Notes under the pieces: model-generated
Database searches by the model: none
Told to the model about the DNA's origin: nothing
Seen by the model: only the letters and a program-made list of their open reading frames with translations
NCBI GenBank assembly: GCA_017302835.1
Contig: JAFLCC010000004.1
Location: 1-64,000, forward strand
Direction: 5' to 3'
From: Deltaproteobacteria bacterium
Lineage (GTDB): Bacteria; Bdellovibrionota; Bdellovibrionia; Bdellovibrionales; Bdellovibrionaceae
DNA length: 64,000 bases
Shown here: piece by piece, positions 33,536-42,716 of the stretch
Numbering within the stretch: position 1 is the stretch's first letter
How the letters are laid out: each line of letters starts with the position of its first letter
Translations under genes and position numbers: made by a program

Positions 33536-34471
33536 ATGAAGAAATATCCCTTTTCTTGGTATCCCATCGGAACATCCTCTATGATTAAACTGGGACAAGT
33601 AAAGTCCATCTGTTTATTTGATCAAGAGTGGATTCTTTTTCGAGGCTTTAGCGGAAAACTAGGCCTAGTTCAGAGCCACTGTGAGCATATGGGAACACAT
33701 TTAAAAAAAGGAAAAGTCATTGCTGATGAAATTCAATGTCCTTTTCATTTATTTAGATACAATACTTACGGAATTTGTAAGGTAAGTTGCAAGACGGAAC
33801 AGTATACTTTAGGAAAGAAAAATTTTACAGTGAAAGAAAAATATAATGTTATTTTTATTTTTCCTGGAGAAAAAGAAAAGTTCGATTTTTCTGAAATAAT
33901 TGATATAAAAAATGAAGCCTTAAGTTACGTATTTACCAAAAAATTAAACACTCCCTTTGAATCATTAATTTTTAATGGATTTGATCCTCACCATTTAAGC
34001 AAAATTCACAATAGAGAAATTGATGGCGATTTGAAGTTTACATCAAAAAATAAATTTCATTTAAGGGCGCAATTCTCGTTAAAAAATTTAAATAAAAATT
34101 TTTATGATAAGTTCGTTAATCTTTTGGGATCTAAAAATCAATTTTTTTATCTTGAATGCTGGGGTGGAAACACCGCCGTTATAAGCAATCACAGGCTAAA
34201 TTTTAATGTTGTTATTTCTTCCGTCCCTATAAAAGAAAATTTGAGTCAAATATTTATTTTTTCTCTCATCGAGAAAAAGAACGGATTTTTTCGAAATTTA
34301 CGGGCTACCTTATTGATTCATTTGGTTAATTTTTTAGCTGTTCGTTTTTTAGACCCAGACGTTCGCATCGTTGAGAACATGAAACCTGAAATTAAAACAT
34401 TAATTCCTGAATTTGATGCCCCAGTAAAAACATTTTGGAATTATTGGGATCATCTCGAAAAATATGAATAA
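33536..34471 (+). CDS. Rieske non-heme iron oxygenase (first)
   Basis: 311 residues. The Rieske cluster ligands are Cys49, His51, Cys68 and His71 (SHCEHMG, QCPFHLF). The catalytic domain has a D-x2-H-x4-H iron site at Asp150, His153 and His158 (FDPHHLSKIHNRE). It belongs near the sterol/porphyrin/KshA-like branch of Rieske oxygenases and would hydroxylate or otherwise oxidise a substrate using electrons from an unlinked reductase; no reductase gene is in the operon. Ends with an 8-base overlap into the desaturase gene, indicating coupled expression. Confidence 0.8.
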   Translation: MKKYPFSWYPIGTSSMIKLGQVKSICLFDQEWILFRGFSGKLGLVQSHCEHMGTHLKKGKVIADEIQCPFHLFRYNTYGICKVSCKTEQYTLGKKNFTVKEKYNVIFIFPGEKEKFDFSEIIDIKNEALSYVFTKKLNTPFESLIFNGFDPHHLSKIHNREIDGDLKFTSKNKFHLRAQFSLKNLNKNFYDKFVNLLGSKNQFFYLECWGGNTAVISNHRLNFNVVISSVPIKENLSQIFIFSLIEKKNGFFRNLRATLLIHLVNFLAVRFLDPDVRIVENMKPEIKTLIPEFDAPVKTFWNYWDHLEKYE

Positions 34472-35300
34472 ACTTTTAAGAAATAAATCAGATCTGCAAA
34501 GTCTATTATTTATGTTAATTTTAAGTGTTTTATATATTGTTCCTTTTGTCTTTAGGCTGAGCTTATCATCTAAAATATTCATTTTACCTTTTTCAATCAT
34601 CCTCAGCATGTCAGTGAATCAAATCAATCACAATCATTGTCATGTCTCTATTTTCACTGTTCCCTTTCTAAATCGATTCGTTGACTTTTGGATCAGCATT
34701 CTAAGAGGGGGTCCCTGCAGTTTGATCGTCTATATTCACAATATGAATCATCACCTATTTTTACCTTCAAAAAAGGATGTTTTTCATATTTCAAACTCAA
34801 GAAGAAAAAATCGGTTGGTGAACTTGTTGTCTTACACTTATGTCACCATGTTACGTTTCAAAAAAAAATGGAAAAAAAACAAATTGTTATTACCTGCTAA
34901 GCTGGTTAAAAATGTTCAAAATGAAATGATAGTTTCTTATTCAACTTTGATATTCGTTTTTATCTATGACCCTTTAAATGCCATTATTTTTATACTTTTT
35001 CCAATGATGGCAGGAAACACTTTTTTAGTCTTTTCGAACTTAATTCAGCATGAAAATTGCGACTTAAAAAGTAAGTATAATTTTTCTAGAAATTTTGTTT
35101 CGAAAATTGAAAATTTCTTATTTTTCAACGGTGGATTTCATACGGCCCACCATTTAGCTCCGACAATTCATTGGTCGGAGCTACCTATGAAGCATAGAAA
35201 AATTAAGGAAAATATAGATAACAACTTGCTTCAGAATTCTTTTTTTGGATACACATTTAATAGTTTTTTCCGTAAGAATTCGGGGCAAAAAAATGATTAA
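34464..35300 (+). CDS. Membrane fatty-acid desaturase
   Basis: 278 residues. Three His boxes of the membrane di-iron desaturase/hydroxylase fold are visible: HNHCH (56-60), HNMNHH (92-97) and HTAHH (226-230), separated by hydrophobic segments. It would introduce a double bond or hydroxyl group into an acyl or terpenoid chain at the membrane. The start overlaps the Rieske gene by 8 bases and the end overlaps the GH3 gene by 8 bases. This is a rather short desaturase, but all ligands appear present. Confidence 0.8.
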   Translation: MNKLLRNKSDLQSLLFMLILSVLYIVPFVFRLSLSSKIFILPFSIILSMSVNQINHNHCHVSIFTVPFLNRFVDFWISILRGGPCSLIVYIHNMNHHLFLPSKKDVFHISNSRRKNRLVNLLSYTYVTMLRFKKKWKKNKLLLPAKLVKNVQNEMIVSYSTLIFVFIYDPLNAIIFILFPMMAGNTFLVFSNLIQHENCDLKSKYNFSRNFVSKIENFLFFNGGFHTAHHLAPTIHWSELPMKHRKIKENIDNNLLQNSFFGYTFNSFFRKNSGQKND

Positions 35301-36846
35301 TTCTAGATTAGGACACACATTAATTAAGCTTTCAGCTAAGTCTGATTACATCTTATTTAAGGCTAACTCTCTTTCTTTAAAGGAAAGCCAACTTGCCATT
35401 TTAGGGAAAGTGCTCGGTTGTAAAAAATCTGGGTTGATTTCCTATAGTGATTTTCAATCCAAATACCCGGTAACCACTTATTCTGATTATTTAACAAAAA
35501 TTGATAATCACAAACAGGCGTTATCAATTGAGTTCAAGAATTTTCTAAGATTTCAGCCTACCAGTGGGTCCACAGAAAAAATCAAATGGATTCCTTACAC
35601 CAAGGAGTTTATCAATGAATTCAATCGGGCTTTAAATCCATGGATCTACGACCTATATTCAAGATATCCAGAAATAAAAAATGGGAAACACTATTGGGCC
35701 TTATCATGGCTTCCTAATGAGTTTCGAAATAAAAACATCGTTTTGGATGATTCCGAGTTGTTTTCATTTTGGAAAAAGCATTTACTTAAATCAACCTTTG
35801 CGATTAACCAAAGGGTAGATTTGGCGCTTTCTTTAGAGGACAGCCTGCTGGCCACTTTAGTTTATTTAGTAAATGCCAGGGATTTATGCTTACTGTCTGT
35901 TTGGAGTCCAATCTTTCTGACTGAACTTATTGAGTTTTTAACCCTCCACAAAGAGACAGTATCAAAAATTCTATCCAAAGGGAGGTGGGAAGAACTTAAT
36001 TTTCATAAAAAAGTGAAATGTCCTTTCAACCCGAAACAAGGAAAAATATTAAAAGAAATTTTTAGTTCAGATTTGAAGAATAATTTGTCCAAACTCTGGC
36101 CAAACCTAAAATTAATTAGCTGTTGGACAACTGGAAGTAGTAAAAAATTGTTTCCAAAATTAACGACTCTATTTCCAACGACCACTATTCAAGGTAAAGG
36201 ACTCTGGGCGACAGAAGGGGTGGTAACAATTCCTTTTGAAAACAAATATCCTTTAGCCTACCTAAGTCACTTCTATGAGTTTAGAGAACTTGATTCCGAC
36301 AACATTTTACCCTCCTGGGATCTTAAAAAAGGACAAATCGTGGAACCCATTTTGACCTCTAGCAATTCATTCTATAGATACAAACTGGGCGATATCTTAA
36401 AAGTGGTAGATAGCTATAACTCAGTTCCATGCTTCGAATTTATTGAAAGGTTTAAAACGATTGATTTGGTTGGCGAAAAATTAAGTTTTCAAATCTTAAA
36501 AGAAATTATTGAGAACATAGAATCTGATTTTGGAATTGCAAATTCTTTTTTTTCGATAAAACAGGAAGCCAATGAATATCAATACGTCTATTTTTTTGAA
36601 AGCCCAAAGGTTCAAGGAAACTCAAATGACCTACTAGAAAAAAAAATTGAAGATATGCTAAGTGAGAATTATCATTATGCGTTGGCTCGACAGTTGTTCC
36701 AATTAAAAAGATTAAAGACAATTAAGATTGATAATATCGTCAATAAATTAGTTAAAATTAGAAAAAGTAATGTGTTACTTGGAAATCTAAAACTAGAACC
36801 ATACATATCTTTAAATGAGGTCGAATTTGAAAAAATTTGTTTCTGA
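35293..36846 (+). CDS. GH3-type acyl-adenylating/amide-forming enzyme
   Basis: 517 residues from ATG 35293, which overlaps the desaturase stop. The fold matches the GH3 (auxin-responsive) branch of the acyl-adenylate superfamily: nucleotide-binding loop PTSGSTEKIKWIPY (89-102), then SCWTTGSSKKLFPKLT, GKGLWATEGVVTIPFE and YRYKLGDILKVV. GH3 enzymes adenylate a carboxylic acid and transfer it to an amine such as an amino acid. Here the acid is probably the product of the neighbouring desaturase and oxygenases (inference). No carrier protein is present in the cluster, consistent with a free-acid substrate. The following permease gene overlaps it. Confidence 0.8.
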   Translation: MINSRLGHTLIKLSAKSDYILFKANSLSLKESQLAILGKVLGCKKSGLISYSDFQSKYPVTTYSDYLTKIDNHKQALSIEFKNFLRFQPTSGSTEKIKWIPYTKEFINEFNRALNPWIYDLYSRYPEIKNGKHYWALSWLPNEFRNKNIVLDDSELFSFWKKHLLKSTFAINQRVDLALSLEDSLLATLVYLVNARDLCLLSVWSPIFLTELIEFLTLHKETVSKILSKGRWEELNFHKKVKCPFNPKQGKILKEIFSSDLKNNLSKLWPNLKLISCWTTGSSKKLFPKLTTLFPTTTIQGKGLWATEGVVTIPFENKYPLAYLSHFYEFRELDSDNILPSWDLKKGQIVEPILTSSNSFYRYKLGDILKVVDSYNSVPCFEFIERFKTIDLVGEKLSFQILKEIIENIESDFGIANSFFSIKQEANEYQYVYFFESPKVQGNSNDLLEKKIEDMLSENYHYALARQLFQLKRLKTIKIDNIVNKLVKIRKSNVLLGNLKLEPYISLNEVEFEKICF

Positions 36847-37717
36847 ATACTATTCCAACTGGTTACTTGTTTTCGTATTATCCTGGCTCACTGTTTACGT
36901 TTCAATGATCACTGAACCCTTATCTTTGGCTCGTCAAAATTGGATTTTTATTTTTGTAGGTTTTTTCTCAGCAATTATTGGAAATATCACAGCCATTGGG
37001 GGCGGAATTGTCTTCATTCCCGTAATGATTTTTATATTTCATTTGAGTCCCCTAGTCGCACTCAAAGTAGCTATAGTAAGCCAATGTTTTGGTATGACCT
37101 CGGGAGCCATTGCTTGGACAAAAAAACAAAAAATTCCCAAATTATTGTTTTATTATACGATTCCTGGATTGATTTTGGGCACTTTAGTGAGTTCCTTGAT
37201 ATTTAAACCAAAACCATTACTTATTAAAGGCTTGTTTGGACCTGTTTCAATTTTTTTAGGATTCCTTATATTGTTGCATGCATTAAAACAAAACAATAGT
37301 CCTAACCTTGAAAAAGGCTACATTGAAAAATTGGCCACCAACCTAAAATCAAAGTTCATTTTACTTTCGGTTTCCTTTTTAGGAGGACTCATTACTGGGT
37401 GGATTGCTATCGGCGAGGGCGAAATTGTTGCCAGTTACTTGATGTATTTTCAAGGGCTATCGGCACACCTTTCCATCGCTTTTGGAGTTGTTCTTCTCTC
37501 GATCAACTCTTTAGTCTTATGTTTAATACATGTGTTGTTTCTTGATGGAATTCCCTGGGAAATTGGCTTGTTTACTGGGTTGGGATGTGTTTTTGGAGCC
37601 AGATTGGCTCCTTTAATTGCAACGAAAATAAATACAAAATGGATCAAAATCGTATTTTCGTTTATCGCCATTGCCGATGGATTGATATTTATTTATCAGT
37701 TTATGATAACCCCATGA
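36815..37717 (+). CDS. TauE/SafE-family membrane permease
   Basis: 300 residues with about eight membrane helices and the TauE/SafE (DUF81) pattern GFFSAIIGNITAIGGGIVFI near the N-terminus and its repeat GGLITGWIAIGEGEIVASYL in the second half. Such proteins move sulfite, sulfoacetate or other organic anions across the inner membrane. It overlaps the GH3 gene by 32 bases, or by about 20 if the TTG at 36827 is used. Last gene of the plus operon; the convergent operon ends only 4 bases beyond its stop. Confidence 0.8.
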   Translation: MRSNLKKFVSEYYSNWLLVFVLSWLTVYVSMITEPLSLARQNWIFIFVGFFSAIIGNITAIGGGIVFIPVMIFIFHLSPLVALKVAIVSQCFGMTSGAIAWTKKQKIPKLLFYYTIPGLILGTLVSSLIFKPKPLLIKGLFGPVSIFLGFLILLHALKQNNSPNLEKGYIEKLATNLKSKFILLSVSFLGGLITGWIAIGEGEIVASYLMYFQGLSAHLSIAFGVVLLSINSLVLCLIHVLFLDGIPWEIGLFTGLGCVFGARLAPLIATKINTKWIKIVFSFIAIADGLIFIYQFMITP

Positions 37718-37721
37718 TTAA

Positions 37722-38876
37722 TTAAACCAATGCCATTTCAAAACCGATTCCATTTTTCAGATCTTCTTGTGAAAATCTATTTTCGGAAATATGAGATGGT
37801 CGCACCGTAAAAAGATTAACCTTGGTTTTTTGAATAAAAAATTTCTTTTTAAAATTTGACTTCAAGTCCATTAGACCAAACTCATCAGCAAAAGAAATCA
37901 TATGAAATTTGAATTTTTTCTTATTAGTTAAAATATACTCAACATAGGATTCTAAAATTGCCAACCTTTCCTTTTTGGGTAATTCAGAATAAAAAGCTAA
38001 ATGTGTTAAATACAATGTATTTATAACTTCTTTATTTAATGGTAAGCTAAACCCAAGCAAATTAACGACTCTTATTGCAAACTTTAAAAAGAAAGAAAGG
38101 TTGTCAATTCTCATTCTTTTGAAATCTCCGGGACTCCATGGAAAACACAAACTTAATATTTTACCATTTTTGTCTTCGACGACTATAAACCCTTCGATGC
38201 TATAATTTGCCCACGTAGATTTTCTAAGATTCCATTCAAAGTCTTTAAAGCAAAATCCAAATAGTTTTTTCCTGTTAGTTTCTTCAAGAAATTCAAGTAT
38301 TTTTTCTTCATCCAATTTTAATGCCGATTTTGGATTCCACTTTGATATACCTTTTTTAAAGTAGTATGGTTTCCTTCCAAAAACATTCACCATATTTAAA
38401 GTAATAACTTGGTCATACTTAAAACCCCTATCCTTCTTGGGATGAATTAAGTTGCTGTTGGCATCTCTGTTATCGGATAAGACCGCAGTAAAATTAAACT
38501 TGTTTCCCATTAATAATGATTCATTAATAAAGTCCGCATAAAATTTCCTCCATAATAATGGACCGTTTCTTGATGTTATCGTACGCATATCGCAAATATA
38601 ACATATATTAACTTTTTCTCCATTACGGTATCTTGTTGTTGGAATGAACGAACAGACTACCAACAATTTCCCCTTCTCATTCAAAACGAGAGTAAAAGAT
38701 TTTTCTGATTGGGCCTTAAGAAGATTATCAAAATCTGGAGTTCGATCATAAAAAAGATCAAAATATTTTAGCCTCATCGGAGACAAATTCATTAGTTTAA
38801 AAATTTGATGCTGATCCATTTCTTTTTGAAATGACCGCACATTTGGATGTCGTTCTAAAAATTGTGTTAAATCCAA
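37722..38876 (-). CDS. Putative GNAT-like acyltransferase
   Basis: 384 residues, TTG start overlapping the upstream Rieske gene by 10 bases. It has two halves: residues 1-190 with SFTLVLNEKGKLLVVCSFIP, CYICDMRTITSRNGPLLWRK and NRDANSNLIHPKKDRGFKYD look like an acetyltransferase core (strand, helix, then a Gly-rich-like turn), and the second half is less clear. Confidence in the family is moderate. No membrane segment or signal peptide. It is the last gene of the five-gene minus operon and may transfer an acyl group in the pathway. Confidence 0.5.
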   Translation of the reverse strand: MDLTQFLERHPNVRSFQKEMDQHQIFKLMNLSPMRLKYFDLFYDRTPDFDNLLKAQSEKSFTLVLNEKGKLLVVCSFIPTTRYRNGEKVNICYICDMRTITSRNGPLLWRKFYADFINESLLMGNKFNFTAVLSDNRDANSNLIHPKKDRGFKYDQVITLNMVNVFGRKPYYFKKGISKWNPKSALKLDEEKILEFLEETNRKKLFGFCFKDFEWNLRKSTWANYSIEGFIVVEDKNGKILSLCFPWSPGDFKRMRIDNLSFFLKFAIRVVNLLGFSLPLNKEVINTLYLTHLAFYSELPKKERLAILESYVEYILTNKKKFKFHMISFADEFGLMDLKSNFKKKFFIQKTKVNLFTVRPSHISENRFSQEDLKNGIGFEMALV

Positions 38877-39925
38877 AATTCTCTTTCTTTTTTGTAATTA
38901 ATTTTCATTATGGAATCTTTATCTTCTTTTCCCTGTGATCTTAACTTCTCAATGGCAATGTGTAGTTCGTCAGCTGAAGTATTTCTATAATTTGAAAGAT
39001 TAAAAAAACTTGGCTCTTTTTTTAAGTTAACTCCATGATTTTCCATAATTTCAACGTCTTGGGTAATTACTTTTCTTGTGTAATATTGCATAAAAGGCTT
39101 AAGTAAAAAACCAATAAACCCAAGATGATAACAAATCCAAGTGTACACCCGAGTTCTACCCTTGCTAATAGGTGTACATTGAGAATTAATAATAAAATGT
39201 TGGTTCCCAAAAAGATAATCGACACGAGTAATATTAGGAAAAATAAACTCGTCGGTATGAATCATTGGGTTATTTTTTGGATTTAAAATAAAACCAACGA
39301 AACCAATAGAATCTTTTGATTGGACATATTTTACTAAAACCCTTCCCGAATCAACAGTTATTTCAATTGGAACTTTCATTAGTTTTCGATTCCTAAACCA
39401 TTTTGAATGAACGAACACCGTATGCGGTACATCCATAAAATTCTGCACCAGATGATTCACTTCATTTTCAAAATCGGTTACCATAAAATAGCTAGTCCAA
39501 TTTTTTGCACCATAATAAGGAAACGTCCATGATGGAGTCTCCGTCACTTTGTTTTTATCTCCGGTCCAAATCCAAATAGCACCTGACTTTTCAATTACGG
39601 GAAAGGTAATACCACAAAGATTTTTTAAATTTGGATTCTTCTCTGAAGGAATTTCTGTAACCTGACCATTTACTCCGTATTTCCACCCGTGGTATGGACA
39701 AACGATCTCCCCCTTTTCTGATCTTCCTTTGGAAAGTTGAACACCTCTATGTATACATCGATCAATGAGAACAACAGGTTTTTCATTAACATCTCGATAA
39801 ACAACAAAATCTTGATCATAAACGGTCCGCTTTAGAATTGAATTCATTTTTAATTCTTGACTCAAACAAATTATGTACCAATTATTTACAATATCACCAT
39901 CTTCAATTTTTAAGTTTGACCCCAT
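38867..39925 (-). CDS. Rieske non-heme iron oxygenase (second)
   Basis: 352 residues. Rieske ligands Cys57, His59, Cys76 and His79 (RCIHRGVQLS, VCPYHGWKYG). The iron site is Asp165, His168 and His173 (QNFMDVPHTVFVHSKW). The architecture matches the alpha subunits of aromatic-ring/pheophorbide-type Rieske oxygenases. A GAGG site precedes the ATG. The gene lies 10 bases after the RnfD-ASPIC/UnbV fusion gene, which could be its electron donor or partner (inference). It is not a close copy of the first Rieske protein of the cluster. Confidence 0.85.
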   Translation of the reverse strand: MGSNLKIEDGDIVNNWYIICLSQELKMNSILKRTVYDQDFVVYRDVNEKPVVLIDRCIHRGVQLSKGRSEKGEIVCPYHGWKYGVNGQVTEIPSEKNPNLKNLCGITFPVIEKSGAIWIWTGDKNKVTETPSWTFPYYGAKNWTSYFMVTDFENEVNHLVQNFMDVPHTVFVHSKWFRNRKLMKVPIEITVDSGRVLVKYVQSKDSIGFVGFILNPKNNPMIHTDEFIFPNITRVDYLFGNQHFIINSQCTPISKGRTRVYTWICYHLGFIGFLLKPFMQYYTRKVITQDVEIMENHGVNLKKEPSFFNLSNYRNTSADELHIAIEKLRSQGKEDKDSIMKINYKKEREFWI

Positions 39926-39935
39926 CGATAAACCT

Positions 39936-42716
39936 CTATTTACCCAAAAATAATTTGTAAATTTTATTTTTATTCAAGTTTATTTTTTTTTCGACTTTAA
40001 GACCATAACACCAATTTATTTCAGCTTCGACTTCATAGGCTTGTTCTCCTAAACCAAAATGTAACCGAGAATCAGATTGGGAAGAAAAACCGCTGGCTAA
40101 TTGTTTTTCTGATTTTATAGAAAACCGAGTCCCATCTCTATTTTTAACCATCAATTTAACCGTACTACCAATGGCATCGCGATTACATTGGCTATTTAAT
40201 GATTCCAAATCAAATGTGATCCAGTCCATTGCTTTCTGGGAGCTTAATACCCTATTTTGATAAAGCGTTGGGCTTGCAAATTGGTGAGTAAACAGAAGAT
40301 CTAATCGTCCTGAATTATTTAAGTCTGCACTAGCAACTCCTCTTGAGTTGGTTTCTTCGGTCACCTCAAGTGACTCTGCAGCATCGTAAAACTGGGGTCT
40401 GGAATTTAATCCTAAGTTTAAATACACTCGGTTTTTTTCTTTTCCATAAATACAAAATCCCCTGATATCACCCCAATAATTCGCATATCTATGTATACTT
40501 GGTGGTGATCTCGCAATTTTTTCATTTACATACCAATAGTCTGGGCATTCTTCTTCTTTCTTGTCCCAAGTGTCGTCCACCATTCCGTTTGCCTGCGCTA
40601 TATCGACCCATCCATTATTATCAAAATCCCCAGCTGCGGCTCCCCATCCAAAACGGTCTTCGTTTAACACACCCTTTCTTGATGCTAACTCTGTAATTTC
40701 AGGTCTAGAATTATTCTCTTTATTTTTTATTTTCCAGAATAGGGAACCTTCCGCTTGAAATGCATGATGTACGTTTGAAACATACACCGCATAGCTATCA
40801 TCCCTATCAAAATCGGCAATACTCACGTTCATTCCTTTATAGGTATCCTTCCCAATGGTTCCAAAAAAAGTTCCTTTTATGTTTTCAAACTTTAATCCCT
40901 GTTGATTAAAATACAGATCATCAGGACCAAAATCGTTTGCCACATAAATATCTGGCCAGTTATCCTGGTTAAAATCACTAATTCCAACCGCCAAAGACCA
41001 TCTCGTTTCTGGTAAACCGAAAGCATCCGAATCTTGCATCTTAAACTCATGTTTTGAATTTTGGAAAAAAATTAAATTTTTTCCTCCGTTGTTTGCCAGA
41101 TTCCAGCTAGCATGCATAAAATTAAACATTCTAAAATCATTTTCATACTCGGGCTCAGGCAATGAGAATAAATTTAATCTCTTAGGAGACGAATAATCTG
41201 GCAGAAACTCTGGCCATACATTTAAAATTATTAAATCTAAGAGGCCATCTTTATTAAAATCAGAAAAACTAGCAGAAACTGAATTGGTGTACAAATCTCT
41301 TGGCAGCACTGTATTTGTCACGTCAACAAATTCCCGTTGGTTATTTTTCCCCTCCACATTTTTTAACAAAATAGGCGATCCAAAGGCTTTTGTAAGAAAT
41401 AAAGATGGGAAACCAGAATTATTGTAATCAACAAAAATAGCATTGGTAATCAATCCATATTTGGCTGGATCACCGACTATCAATTCTAAAGCAGGTATTT
41501 CTATTTTCGTAAATTGATAATTGCCAAGATTTTTATAAAGAGAGGCTCTGACATTTTTACTTTTTAACACATTTGTTAAAAACACATCTTGCAATCCGTC
41601 TTTATCAAAATCACCAATGGAAACGGCATCACCCACACTCAATATCCATTTACTAATATGTTGAATTCTCTTATCAACCAATGAATAAATTTGGCCATTT
41701 TCGGAGCCTTGCAAATGAGACTGTGATTCGGGAATTTTTTTAAAGCTCCAATTTAGTTGATTCCTTTTAAGATTTGGATGGATAAATTGAGTGTAGGCCA
41801 TATTTCCAATTAAGAATAAGAACAGAAACACTATCGGACGTAAATAAAATCTAGTTTTCACAAATTGCCTAAATGAATTAATTATTCCTGTAGAAAAGAT
41901 ATTTTTAATATGAAAATAAAGAAATCTTGAAGACTGCAAAATGAAAGCCGCATAAAAAAAAGTATAATAACTTTGCCTTAAGTGCAAAAGTAAATCCAGA
42001 AGAGCAATCGAAAAACCAATAACAATTTGAGTTTTTTTATCCTTAGGGGAAGTTGGCGGATCGGTGATCATAAAAAAAGTGAAAATGAGAAAGGAAGGCG
42101 AGGAAAGCGTACCTAAAAATAATGTTTCAAATGGTAAATGATGTCTCATGATAAAGGCTCGAAGAGCTGTTTGAAGTGTATAAAAAAATAAAAAACTCAA
42201 AACCAACCAATGCCTATTTACCTTTGGTATGACGAAAAACAGTCCCATTAACAACACAAAAATCGACATGGAAGCAATCCCGTTCCATTGATAAGCAGGA
42301 CTAGCTGTAATAAGGTTCTCACTTAACAGCAACGACATGGATACACCGAAAAGTGCAGGATTAAAAAAATGCTTATTATTAAGTCTAAATAGAAATTTAG
42401 AACCTATGGACAAAAAAACTGGAATGAAAACCAAAAAAAAATCATGACTGTAATTTAGCAAAAATGACAAAGAGAAACTAGTTATTAAAGCACTTAAATT
42501 CCAACGCCAACGCTTTTCAAAGATCAAACTTAAAATACCTTCGAACACGAGACAAGAACTACTTGTGGCAAGTATTTGAAGCGGACTTCTATTAAATCCC
42601 AATACAGTTAAACCTAAGACCAAATAGGAAAACAATATAAAAGCAATGGGTATTCTTGGATCCATTTCTAAATAGTTTTTTAATATTGTGTCTTTTAAAC
42701 TTTTTACTTTATCCAT
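39936..42716 (-). CDS. RnfD/NqrB-like membrane domain fused to FG-GAP and ASPIC/UnbV domains
   Basis: 926 residues. Residues 1-290 form a polytopic membrane domain with the stretch LSIGSKFLFRLNNKHFFNPA and TFFMITDPPTSPKDKKTQI, the signature of the NqrB/RnfD/RnfE flavin-linked sodium/proton pump family. The rest is extracytoplasmic: seven calcium-type FG-GAP loops (GDFDKDGLQD, VDYNNSG, SDFNKDGLLD, SDFNQDNWPD, ADFDRDD, GDFDNNGWVD, ADLNNSGRLD), then the ASPIC/UnbV domain with CNRDAIGSTVKLMV and SDSRLHFGLG. In NqrB/RnfD the SPT/SAT-type Thr carries covalent FMN; DPPTSP occupies this place. The combination suggests electron transfer across the membrane to a CRTAC1-like module. Overlaps the upstream gene by 13 bases. 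Confidence 0.75.
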   Translation of the reverse strand: MDKVKSLKDTILKNYLEMDPRIPIAFILFSYLVLGLTVLGFNRSPLQILATSSSCLVFEGILSLIFEKRWRWNLSALITSFSLSFLLNYSHDFFLVFIPVFLSIGSKFLFRLNNKHFFNPALFGVSMSLLLSENLITASPAYQWNGIASMSIFVLLMGLFFVIPKVNRHWLVLSFLFFYTLQTALRAFIMRHHLPFETLFLGTLSSPSFLIFTFFMITDPPTSPKDKKTQIVIGFSIALLDLLLHLRQSYYTFFYAAFILQSSRFLYFHIKNIFSTGIINSFRQFVKTRFYLRPIVFLFLFLIGNMAYTQFIHPNLKRNQLNWSFKKIPESQSHLQGSENGQIYSLVDKRIQHISKWILSVGDAVSIGDFDKDGLQDVFLTNVLKSKNVRASLYKNLGNYQFTKIEIPALELIVGDPAKYGLITNAIFVDYNNSGFPSLFLTKAFGSPILLKNVEGKNNQREFVDVTNTVLPRDLYTNSVSASFSDFNKDGLLDLIILNVWPEFLPDYSSPKRLNLFSLPEPEYENDFRMFNFMHASWNLANNGGKNLIFFQNSKHEFKMQDSDAFGLPETRWSLAVGISDFNQDNWPDIYVANDFGPDDLYFNQQGLKFENIKGTFFGTIGKDTYKGMNVSIADFDRDDSYAVYVSNVHHAFQAEGSLFWKIKNKENNSRPEITELASRKGVLNEDRFGWGAAAGDFDNNGWVDIAQANGMVDDTWDKKEEECPDYWYVNEKIARSPPSIHRYANYWGDIRGFCIYGKEKNRVYLNLGLNSRPQFYDAAESLEVTEETNSRGVASADLNNSGRLDLLFTHQFASPTLYQNRVLSSQKAMDWITFDLESLNSQCNRDAIGSTVKLMVKNRDGTRFSIKSEKQLASGFSSQSDSRLHFGLGEQAYEVEAEINWCYGLKVEKKINLNKNKIYKLFLGK

